Part shown: positions 33,723 through 42,568 of the stretch, one piece after another
Layout of the letters: each line of letters begins with the position of its first letter
How positions within the stretch are numbered: position 1 is the first letter of the stretch
NCBI RefSeq assembly: GCF_000485595.1
Contig: NW_014578000.1
Location: 606 to 43,173, forward strand
Length of the DNA: 42,568 nt
Source of the DNA: Priapulus caudatus
Lineage: Eukaryota > Priapulida > Priapulimorpha > Priapulimorphida > Priapulidae
Reading direction: 5' to 3'
The notes under the pieces: model-generated
Databases searched by the model: none
What the model saw: the letters and a program-made list of their open reading frames with translations, nothing else
What the model was told of the DNA's origin: nothing
Position numbers and translations under genes: made by a program

Positions 33723-34865
33723 AAGAGATTAGACTTGTTAGGCTCTTCCTGACGATTGTGATACAATTAGTTCTTGTTAATTAATAGGACAATTATATTC
33801 TATTGTTTGTATTCAATCAAATTCCTATGTGGTATAATTCTTTATCGAGTATCTTCGTTGGTTGTCGAGTTCGGTAAAGCTTTCATAATCAATACTTGTT
33901 TAAATTTAACAGTATAGCGGATATGTTATTATATTGATCGATCTTATAACACTTTTTAGGCCATGATATACTTTCTGAGCGTTAATATAACACCAGAAAT
34001 TCGATCGGGCCATCGCAAAAAAAACCAGAAAGCATACCTAACATGCCCCATCATGCTCAAATAATACCGAAATTTTGGTACGCGACTGAGCTTAATTGAG
34101 CTTAATTCGTCATTAAGCATTAACGCCGTTCAATTTATGAAATAAATGACCCGTTGGAATTCGGACTCCCCGTCCCAAATAACACCTAGTAACATGTATA
34201 ACATGACTATAAATGCTTCAGCGTAAGAATTTACCACAATTTCGCCATAATCTGGCGAAAAATTGGAAAAAGGGCGTGGCCCGTAAAAAAAGTTTCCGCG
34301 ACCGAACAAAAATTTTGTAACATTTTTTTTAGGTTTTTTATCGACAATACCAACACATTATGTGAAGGAATCGCACGGCTTGTTTCACTCATTTCCGCGT
34401 AGAGTGCAACTTTATGACTGGACTTATTCTCGCCTCTCTGCACCGCGCACCGCCGATCCATCGCGCCCGCGTCGGGGACAAAAAGCGGGTGTTACCTCAC
34501 ACGCGTTATCTCGCGACGCCGCTTTGCTGTACCGGCCCCGGGGAGAGGGGGGTAGTAAACCGTGGCGCGTTGCGCGGTGTAGCGTACGGCTTACTGGCGT
34601 GATCACGTCACATTGTCCAAACGTGTAGTTGTGCATACTCCGTGTTTGTTATTGATGCACGCCGTCGCCGCTGTCACGCGAAAAGAAACCAGGGAAAACC
34701 GATGGGGGTGATGTCAAGGCGCTAGCATGCTATTGTCACACACGCACCTTGCGGATAGTCATATATCCACAGCCCGACAATCACCGGTCAAAATCAAATA
34801 GTCAATATCAATGAACAACTACCAACAATGCAATATCGCAGCATCAGCAACCGACGCACTCGTAC
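33723..34865. other. Unique sequence, no gene supported
   Basis: Composition returns to normal. The short frames around 34231-34636 have no recognisable content and overlap on both strands. Confidence 0.45.
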
Positions 34866-34921
34866 GGTCTTTCGCGGCGCGCGTCGCCCCCGTACAGCGT
34901 ATTGTTACATGAATCACTACA

Positions 34922-35135
34922 ATGCAACGCGCGCATTACCGGCTACACGCTACCGCTTAACAGAATCATACAATCAACGCGCGACATACCGCCACACCGT
35001 AGCCGTTACAAAATCATACAATCAACGCGGCGCGCATACCGCTACACGTACTGTTACAGAGTTATACAATCAAACGCGTGGCATACCGCTACGCGTATTG
35101 CTGCAGAATTATACCAATCAACGCAAAGTAAAACG
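34922..35135. repeat. 48-bp tandem repeat, four to five units
   Basis: ATCAACGC (with one variant) recurs at 34973, 35021, 35069 and 35117, a period of exactly 48 bases. Each unit contains ATACAATCAACGCG, then CATACCGCTACAC. Because 48 is a multiple of three, the + frame that passes through repeats a 16-residue motif containing SYNQR. Confidence 0.85.
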
Positions 35136-35163
35136 AACCAACGTAAATCCACGCTTGCGCGTC

Positions 35164-35165
<2 letters not shown>

Positions 35166-35203
<38 letters not shown>

Positions 35204-35770
35204 CTCTTCTTCCTCCTCCTCTCTGTCCCTCTCCGTCGTCTCGTCCGTCGACCCACGGTGGATGCTCTGCGCCTTCGTCTCCTCTTCTCCTCCTTCTTCT
35301 TCCTCTTCGCTGGGCTTGTCCGACCTCGCTCGGCGCTGCACGTGTCGCTTACTGTAGACTTCTAGCTCTCCCTCGCTCACGCGCCGTTCTGCTGCGTGGC
35401 TCTGCTACACGTGCGACGCTTCTCTCTCTCACGCACGGCTCTGCTGCGTGGCTTTGCTACACGTGCGACGCCTTCTCTCTCTCCACGCACGGCTCTGCAG
35501 CGTGGCTTTGCTACACGTGCGACCTTCTGCTCTCTCACGCACGGCTCTGCTGCGTGGCCTTTGCTACACGTGCGACGCTTCTCTCTCTCACGCACGCTCT
35601 GCTGCGTGCTCTACTGTCCTGCCTAACTTGTGGCGAAAACTATCCACTTCTTCTTCGCTCACGCACCGGCTATACTGCGTGGCTCTACTGTAACTGCCTA
35701 ACTTGGCGAAAACTATGCATTTCTCACTTCGCTCACGCGCGGCTCTGCTGCGTGGCCTCTACTGTCCCTT
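35166..35770. repeat. CT tract followed by a 53-bp tandem repeat
   Basis: (CT)n at 35166-35200 leads into four or five units of CACGCACGGCTCTGCTGCGT, then GGCTTTGCTACACGTGCGAC, then a CT run (markers at 35406, 35458, 35512 and 35565). Two longer variant units containing TGCCTAACTTGGCGAAAACT follow, to about 35770. The 349-codon open frame crossing this region (34828-35877) is explained by stop-poor repeats. Confidence 0.8.
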
Positions 35771-36106
35771 CCCGCTTGCGCTCTCGCACGGTACTCCTCG
35801 GCCTCGCGCCGCGTGCTGCCAGCTGCCAGGTGCACAGCCTAGCTGCGTGCTTCGAAGCCAGTCGACGGAACGGCTAACCGTGACAATGTACATGAAGAAA
35901 GCGCTCGCGCGTCGGTCACCGTTGACTGCTAAGATAATTTTCTTCGGCTCGTCTATTACGTCAAAGTTGGGCGGGCGGACAACAGCACGTGTGCTTGTAA
36001 ATCCAATCTATATATATTCCCTTTGCTCGCAGCATCACGGCGCTGCGTTCCCCGCTATGCCTATAATAATGTACAGGAAGCATGCGGCTAGTGCGTCGGG
36101 TCACAG

Positions 36107-36144
36107 TAGAGTCCCGGCGCTTTCTTTTATATTAAGGGACTCTA
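36107..36144. mobile_element. Palindromic mini-insertion, second copy
   Basis: TAGAGTCCC (36107-36115) and GGGACTCTA (36136-36144) sit in the same place in the 180-bp unit as the insertion at 18010. It therefore predates the split between blocks B and C. Confidence 0.65.
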
Positions 36145-37385
36145 GTCACCTTTGACTGCAAGAGAATTCTTCGGCCGTTCTCATACGTTCAAACTGGTCG
36201 AGGGTGGCCCGACGGCACGCGGGCATATCTGTAGCCTAACTGTTCTTTAACTTTTTTTCTGATTACGTTAAATACGCAAATAATAAGGAATCCGAACGTA
36301 ATTTATTCCAGGTAACCCTAGGGTGCAATTCGCGGATCGTTGATATCGTGTACAAATATGTATCACTGAACTGTTTAAAATAAAAAATATGTTATTATAT
36401 TCTTATGTATATTCGTATATATAATATTATATATTGTTTTTATATACATATTGTGTTGCCTTATGTTTATATACAGCTCAGTGATACATATCTTGATGAT
36501 ATTCCAATATTCGGCACCGCAACGCTGTAATGACGACTAAAATTGCTCACGCCGCAACTCTAGAGAGCAAATTATAGCAAGTTCTGGAGTTATAGATTAT
36601 AAACTCGGAGTTCAGAGAAACAAGCTTTCTGGAAACGCTAATATAATTGCGAGTAAAGTACATATAATATTAGTAATGCGAAGGCGTTTATAATTACATT
36701 TCGGCGGCGATCCCCGCAGTCAGGCGATGGTGCTGCCGACCACAATATCTAAATTGAAACGCGAACGTATTTATCCGTCAGGTAACGCTACTGTGGCAAT
36801 TCGGATATATATACAGATTATGTATAGACTAGTCAAATGAATATAGAAATCTTGTCTTAAAATCCTGGCGTGTCACATTAGTGTATAAAGATTTAGAACA
36901 TTAAGAAAGTTGCCATTAACCGATATTTATTTATTCAAACGAGCTATATTATAATATTATACAGCGCGTCCCCGGTACATAATAAGCGAGGCGGGCCGCC
37001 TCGCTCAATTTTGGGCGAAATTGCCGTTTCGCTGCTAAATTTCGCCCCCCCCCCCTCAACCGTTAACCGGCCGCCACTCTCCATCGGGGTTCTCCTCTTA
37101 CAGCACCTACCCGCCCCCTCATGTATCGATGAATGCTGCTCACAGAAATATATAGAGACACCTATAGTCTACCTAGTATATTATTTCTATGATGCTGCCA
37201 CACATCAAAGCAAACACCGCGGGCGCGCCCTCGCTCGCCAGACACGGACCAGCCAGGTGCTACGTACGTGTACGAAGGCACTAATATGCACGGCTATGTA
37301 TCATACGTACTATGTACTAAGGAACTCGCGTCAGCGATTTCGCGGCGCTCACTTATCAACCCTGCTGCATCGTCACCGATTTTAT

Positions 37386-37430
37386 CTATCCATCCATCCA
37401 TCCATCCATCCATACCATCCATCCATTCAT
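37386..37430. repeat. CATC microsatellite with one interruption
   Basis: About ten CATC units with an ATACC break lie upstream of receptor copy 5. Confidence 0.9.
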
Positions 37431-37802
37431 TTTTCTGTCTGTCATTGATTATGTTAATCAATATCACGAATTGTCAACCATTATTGTCTACCGTGGTTAT
37501 TGTTTCTTCAACGCTAATATTATGGCATGCCTCTTCCTCCTGATCCTCTGCTAGCGTAACTAGGCGTACCTGTTCCTACTCTATTTATCTGTTTGCGAGA
37601 ACGTAAGCATGCTAGATGTCATGCTTTGTATGGTTTTGGCGCCAATGCATATGTCTATTTGAGTAGGGCAAGCAAAAGTATATCGACTGCCTCTGGTGGC
37701 AAATATAATGAGTGGAGATATCAATTTAATATGAAGCCGCAGTGGGGTCATGGCACGCAATTAGTGATACGGAGCTGGCGTGGTGATATTCATTTCTGCA
37801 TC

Positions 37803-38801
37803 ATGGCGACAGCTGATGGTTCACTGTGGCAACATCTCCGGTCTGTGTCCGAGAATGGGAGCTGGTCGGCTGCATGGAGTCGGACGTTGAACAGGGCGTA
37901 GTCCCAGCAATTCAGGCGTGGATCACTTACCTGCTGATTCCTGTCAACATTCTCAGCATACTTGCTAATCTTCTCGTCATCTTGGCGTGTGACACGGACA
38001 TCACACCTGCAGGAGCGGCACACAAGCTGATCGCAAACTTGGCTGTCGCCGATTTCCTCATGGGTGTGCAAGGAGCCTTCTTCTCACCAACGACCATTCT
38101 AGTCGAGTTCCCACCAAAGATCATATGCCTTGGACACTTTACTTTGGGTACGCTCTCGGGCATCGGATCAATAACCACTCTCATTGCCATCAACGTAGAC
38201 AGGTATATTGCAATATCGCGACCGCTACACTACTACCAGATCGTCACACCGCGCGTTGTCTTGCATGGTAATGGTAGGTCTGGCTTGGGGCTTTGCCCTC
38301 CTCTTAAGCGTGGTAACTCTCATTGGCAACCGCTGGCAGCCGGATCAACCATGTATCTATGACACCGTCACGAGTAAAACATCTGTCATCTTTTTGGCGA
38401 TAGTCGTTGGTACGTGTGGCGTCGCCCTCGTCTCCATCTACGGTTACATAATGATGATTGCCAAGCACCACCAGCAGCAGATCCACCAGGAACCGAGCAG
38501 CAGCGGTTCGCAGGAGGCAGCAGCGACCGCTAGCTCCATCTCCGCGCAACTCGTCGAGCATCTGAAACTTGCCAAGACGTTTGGCATCGTCGTCGGCACC
38601 TTCTTCGTCTGCTGGGCTCCGTACTTCATCCTGATGCTGCTGAGCGTCGCCGACGTCTACTACGATACGGTCGGCGTGGCGCGAGGCTTCGGCTACCTGC
38701 TGGTGTACTGCAATTCTAGCATGAACTTCTTGATATATGCTTCAAAAAGCAGTCAGTTCCGCGCCGCCTTCCGGGCGGTGTTGCCCTCGCGTGGACACTA
38801 G
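37803..38801 (+). pseudogene. Class A GPCR, MECA-like, copy 5 (most complete; small compensating indels)
   Basis: All seven helices are readable. Indels relative to copy 4 fall near 37828 (+1), 37840 (-1), 37862 (-1), 37986 (+1), 38016 (-1) and 38263 (+4). They sum to +3, so the ends are in phase over 333 codons including the stop at 38799. TM3 carries Cys and VDRY. TM6 has CWAPY. TM7 reads NSSMNFLIYA, so the proline of NPxxY is replaced by Phe. The tail after TM7 is short and basic (KSSQFRAAFRAVLPSRGH). From 38267 to 38801 the frame is clean. Whether the first half is truly broken depends on read accuracy. Receptor function is inferred from motifs only, and no ligand can be named. Confidence 0.85.
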
Positions 38802-39099
38802 AGACGAATCATCGCGACTGTTTCATCTTTCGCGTAAGTGTTTAAGCAGGTAGATCGATTTAGCTTTCACGTTAGCTGAGTTTCGGGCGGATGAGAGGTG
38901 GCTGCTGTCCTACCTTTTCAATGAGAATCAGAAAACAGTTCAGATAACGAAGAAGGTCAGCGTTTCTACTCAGAGTGTATATGGATGGGGGTTTACGTAT
39001 CAGATAGCTGATAATATAGCAACATTTTGTTGGCTAAACGTCAAAGGTGTTGTAGGTCATTTATGCTTCGTTGTTGTAAAACGAGTCAACGTGTACAGA

Positions 39100-39105
39100 A
39101 ATAAA
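39100..39105 (+). promoter_or_regulatory. Polyadenylation signal AATAAA of receptor copy 5
   Basis: AATAAA lies about 300 bases after the stop, in the 3' flank shared by all copies. Confidence 0.55.
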
Positions 39106-39170
39106 ACTCTATTAAAAACAGTTCATTTCACAAGATTGCAAGTTGAACGTATGCGCAAGCAAATTCTTTA

Positions 39171-39755
39171 ATGTACATGTACATAAAAAAAGGCGCTTTG
39201 ACGTCGGTCGCCGTCGACTGCCAAGATAATATTCTTCGGCCGTTCTTATACGTTAAAACTGGAGCCGGGCAGGCCGACAGCACGTGTGCATGAGAAAATC
39301 TGATCTATATGCTTCACTTTGCTCGCAGCATCGCGCCACGATTCCCAAGTATGCTAATGTACATAAAAAAAGGCGCTTTGACGTCGGTCGCCGTCGACTG
39401 CCAAGATAATATTCTTCGGCCGTTCTTATACGTTAAAACTGGAGCCGGGCAGGCTGACAGCACGTGTGCATAATAAAATCTGATCTACATGCTTCACTTC
39501 GCTCGCAGCATCGCGCCACGATTCCCAGCTATGGTAATGTATGGGCAAATGGCGCCGCGACGTCGGTCGCCGTTGACTGCCAAGATAATATTCTTCGGCC
39601 GTTCTTATACGTTCAGACTAGAGCCGGGCAGGCTGACAGCACGTGTGCATGGTAAAATCTGATCTACATGCTTCACTTCGCTCGCAGCATCGCGCCACGA
39701 TTTCCAGCTATGCTAATGTCTGGGCGAATGGCGTTATAGCCAGCAAGCTATATTC
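39171..39755. repeat. 180-bp tandem repeat array, block C
   Basis: The unit start ACATAAAAAAAGGCGCTTTG occurs at 39181 and 39361, exactly 180 bases apart. A third unit follows 179 bases later, then a partial one. The first two units are almost identical, which points to recent tandem duplication. The same unit lies upstream of each receptor block. Confidence 0.9.
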
Positions 39756-40835
39756 TGCAGTTTTATTCAGTCTGTGCTGCACGCCTGAAATGGTGTTCGC
39801 GCATGCGCAATATCTCCCAAAAGGGATAATATTTTGCAAAGATTATGCATTTAATATGAAGAGGGGGTATTCTAGCATAGATTTACATGATAAAATTCCA
39901 TTAGTAGATCTCTCTTAAGAAATAGGAAGAACACCTTGCGTGCGCGCTGCATATACCAGTCAGTACACAATCTGGCCACGATAATGTGTTAACGCATGCG
40001 TAATATCTCACAAGAGGAGTTATATTTTGTTATGGATACGCATTTAATATGGTTAAGGGGTATCCCCACATAGATTTCTGTAATAAATTAGTATTGTTAG
40101 ACCTGTGTTTATAAATAGGAGTACACCCTAGCCTGCAGGGTACAAAGCGCCGACTTCACCCCCTCCCGTCTTTTCCAATTGCCTCCCTTGTCCATCGCTC
40201 GGCCTCCTTTCTTTTTCTACCCCTCTCAGCTATTTTCCCTGCCCCCTTTCCTCAGTCTCCCACCCCTCACTCCCTCAGCAAGCTATATTATGCAGCTTTC
40301 TTCAGTCTGTGCTGCACGCGTAAAACCCTGATTGCGCATGAGCAATATCTTCCAAACGGAATATTATTTTGCAAAGATTATGCATTTAATATGAAGAGCA
40401 GGTATTCTAGCATAGATTTATGTGATAAAATTCCATCAGTAGATCTCTCTTAAGAAATAGGAGAAAGACCTTGCATGTATGGTGAGCGCTGCATATACCA
40501 GTCATTACACAATCTGGCGACGATAGTGTGTTAGCGCATGCGCAATATCTCACCAGCGGAGTTATATATTGTTATGACTATGCGTTTAATATGGTTAGGG
40601 GGTATCGCCACATAGATTTCTGTAATAAATTATTATAGGTAGACCTGCGTTTATAAATAGGAGAACGCCCTAGCCTGCAGGGTTCAAAACACCGACTTCA
40701 CCCCTTCCTGTCTTTTTCAATTGCCTTCTTGTCCATCGCTCGGCCTCCTTTCTAATCTTCTTCTACCCCTGTCAGCTATCTTCCTTGCCGCCTTTCCTCA
40801 GTCTCCCACCCTCACTCCCTCAGCAAGCTAGGCCT
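39756..40835. repeat. 536-bp tandem duplication, block C
   Basis: AAAGATTATGCATTTAATAT occurs at 39837 and 40373, 536 bases apart. Each unit contains two similar ~190-bp halves (CGCATGCGCAATATCTCCC at 39799 against CGCATGCGTAATATCTCAC at 39991) and a ~170-bp pyrimidine-rich third. This suggests a three-part unit close to three times the 180-bp length. Confidence 0.8.
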
Positions 40836-40970
40836 ACGCATGCGCGAGAACTAAGCGAAACCGTCGTGAGTGCGAATCAGAAATCATCGAATTCAAGCAG
40901 AAACAGCCGCCTCCTACCAATTTCTCCCTTATATCATATCTCAGAAATACGCGCGGACACGTAAAAACAT

Positions 40971-41011
40971 GGAGGGGATGCACTGTCTCATGGCTGAGTT
41001 ATTGTCAGAAA
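40971..41011. repeat. Single unit of the 61-bp minisatellite
   Basis: GGAGGGGATGCACTGTCTCA followed by TGGCTGAGTTATTGTCAG appears once. The sequence then switches to the part homologous to 27354 onward. This is the junction where block C lacks the ~4.1 kb present in B. Confidence 0.85.
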
Positions 41012-41787
41012 AGAAGCAGCAGGATTTTATTTACCTACCAAAGTTATTAAGCTGTGTTTTTTAACAAAGTATTTATTCTCTATCGCGCGAATAATTCACG
41101 TAAATGCCGTTGAAATGCACTCATCTACAATACACGACTTTGCCGCGCGCACGCTACTGTCCACTAACACTCGGTGAAGATACCACTCGGAAGGACGATA
41201 TACACTCGCCGCTGTGTGTGATCTTTTGTCAGTTTGTGCACAGTGGCAGCGAACCGACGACGATGGGCCAAAGGTTGCCGAGAAGAGATCCGCACCTGCG
41301 GCAGACTACTTGCTGCTATTTTTTTGTGCGCGGGGGGGGGGAGCGTGCTAAATGCAGGCGAACCGGTCGGAACCGGTTGGCCGCATCCTCACGGGTCCAC
41401 TCAGGTGGACGGCCGCTGCTGGCTCTGTATACCTGGCGGACCGAACGTACTCGCAGCACACGTGGAAGAAATTCCACGTGAATGACCGACGACAGCGTAT
41501 GTGAGGAGTTTGATCGACCCGAGTAATATATACGTGCATTCAAGAATCTCGACGAGTCCCCCCCGGGCTCTTTGGACAGCGACTCGTGTCGGGCTTGTCT
41601 ATACTATATTATAATAGAGGAATACTTGTGTACACATCGTCGAAATAGCTCCCTAGAATTTGAAGAAACAGCCGAACATCGACAGACCGTTGTCTGCTGC
41701 CTCGCTGTGGCTGTGCTGCTCTAACGTACGTCTCGCAGTCCGGACGGACGTTACGTGCTGTGTGAGATCTCAAGGATGTGAATCAAC

Positions 41788-42015
41788 ATGTGGAAGCAGA
41801 GATTCGGGAAGTATTCGCCGGAGCAATAGCAATGCGGAAGGCGCTGGACCGCACATCGCGCGCGGCGTGGACTCGCCGCCGAGTGGAGCACGGCGAGATG
41901 CTTTGCCGGGCATCTGGAGGATTTCAAGACTCGAGCTGAGCGTTCTGCCCGAGGTGCGCCACAGTCTTCTCGTGTCACTCGCGCCTCCGAGCCCGAAGCT
42001 CGAAAAGTGATGAAG
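41788..42015 (+). pseudogene. Block C copy of the putative exon (frameshifted)
   Basis: ATGTGGAAGCAGAGATT is retained, but one extra base after it gives a stop at codon 14. Further indels and a divergent middle follow. The exon end ATGAAG with GTAGG is retained at 42015. Its leader from 41020 matches 27362-28108 closely. Confidence 0.5.
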
Positions 42016-42059
42016 GTAGGCAGATAGGAGAAGATGCCGGATCAAAATGCTACACTGTA

Positions 42060-42230
42060 GGGTACGTGCGCTGCGTGCGTGCGTTGTGTGTGTGCTGCGT
42101 GTGTGTGTGTGCGTCAGGCTGTGTGTGTGTGTGTGTGTGTTGTGGCGTGCATCATTGTGTTGTGTGATGTGTGTGTGTAATGCGCGCGTGCGTTGTGTAT
42201 GGCGCGTGTGTGAGTGTGTGCATGGCATTC
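42060..42230. repeat. GT microsatellite, block C
   Basis: This is an interrupted (GT)n and GTGC repeat in the same place as 28338-28490. Confidence 0.9.
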
Positions 42231-42419
42231 ATAAGGTGTTAGTGCTGAGTCATATCTAATGTTCTAAATTAGGAACTTACTTGGTTCAGAAGTTGCATTA
42301 CTTTTGTTTTGTATTCATTGCCAGTCAAGTTCAAGTTCGATTGACAATACCAAATTAAAGATTGAAAACCTGTACTATAGCTCTGAGAAAAAACATGTAC
42401 AGATCGATCTGCACATGTT

Positions 42420-42568
42420 CAAGAGCTAATAATACATGTTCAAGAGCTAATAATACATTCATCAAGAGCTAATAATACACTTATCAAGAGCTAATAATAC
42501 AGTTATCAAGAGCTAATTAATACATTTCAAATAACATTATCAACGAGCTAATATACACTTATTCAAGA
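42420..42568. repeat. 21-bp minisatellite, block C, cut by the window end
   Basis: At least seven units of AAGAGCTAATAATACATTATC type are present, continuing past the window. Confidence 0.9.

Larger units (their letters stand above)
35884..39180. repeat. Duplicated receptor block C, receptor-containing part
   Basis: This starts inside a 180-bp unit (ATGTACATGAAGAAAGCGCT) and follows block B through two 180-bp units, the AT-rich segment, the CATC repeat and receptor copy 5. The R1 repeat and telomeric tract that precede blocks A and B are absent, so this block's left edge is a 180-bp repeat. Confidence 0.85.

Noticed and set aside
34828-35877. 349-codon open frame, the longest in the window
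   Set aside because: It crosses a 48-bp repeat, a CT run and a 53-bp repeat, all poor in stop codons. The 53-bp units are read in changing frames, and no domain is visible.

Overview
The window looks like nuclear DNA from an invertebrate animal. It has vertebrate/basal-metazoan type TTAGGG repeats, single-exon class A GPCR sequences, long microsatellites, a tRNA-derived element and LTR and miniature transposon debris. The phylum cannot be fixed from the sequence. Much of it carries frequent one-base insertions and deletions between near-identical copies, in coding and non-coding DNA alike. That is what an under-polished long-read assembly would show, so 'pseudogene' calls below mean 'broken as written'. 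There are assembly gaps at 13069-13078 and 30181-30205, and one ambiguous base at 7054.

Layout. The backbone is five copies of one intronless rhodopsin-family receptor gene, all on the + strand: copy 1 at 1070-2128, copy 2 at 5600-6660, copy 3 at 10140-11186, copy 4 at 19737-20747 and copy 5 at 37803-38801. Copies 1 and 2 have a shared upstream flank ending in CT repeats and a 9-bp GC-rich minisatellite. Copies 3, 4 and 5 sit in larger duplicated blocks (A 8086-11580, B 17438 to about 29040, C 35884 to the window end). These blocks carry ~180-bp repeats, an interstitial telomeric tract (A and B only), CATC repeats and the receptor. Blocks B and C continue downstream through 180-bp repeats, a ~540-bp tandem duplication, a 61-bp minisatellite, a putative first coding exon and a 21-bp minisatellite. 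Block C lacks about 4.1 kb that B has.

Between the blocks are: a dispersed repeat family with TATA and AATAAA motifs (7040-8085, 12825-13480, 14683-14743, 15877-16391); an RTE/MITE-like tail (12438-12815); a non-autonomous element holding a tRNA-Arg-like sequence (13570-14341); a solo LTR with target-site duplication (16392-17437); a broken coding fragment (2490-3251); and a 3.5-kb tract of almost pure A/T (30206-33722).

How it fits together. The receptor resembles the MECA group (melanocortin/S1P/cannabinoid-like): DRY and CWxPY are present, the TM5 proline is absent, and NPxxY reads NFxxY. Between copies 3, 4 and 5 every base substitution I could place in a readable frame changes an amino acid. 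They cluster at ligand-pocket positions (2.64, 3.32, 3.36, 3.40, 4.56, 5.43) and occur in different combinations in different copies. Copy 3 also carries two adjacent, exact, in-place inversions (42 and 45 bp) that replace TM7 and the C-terminus. Together this suggests a receptor array diversified by duplication and conversion between repeats, provided that the indels are sequencing errors.
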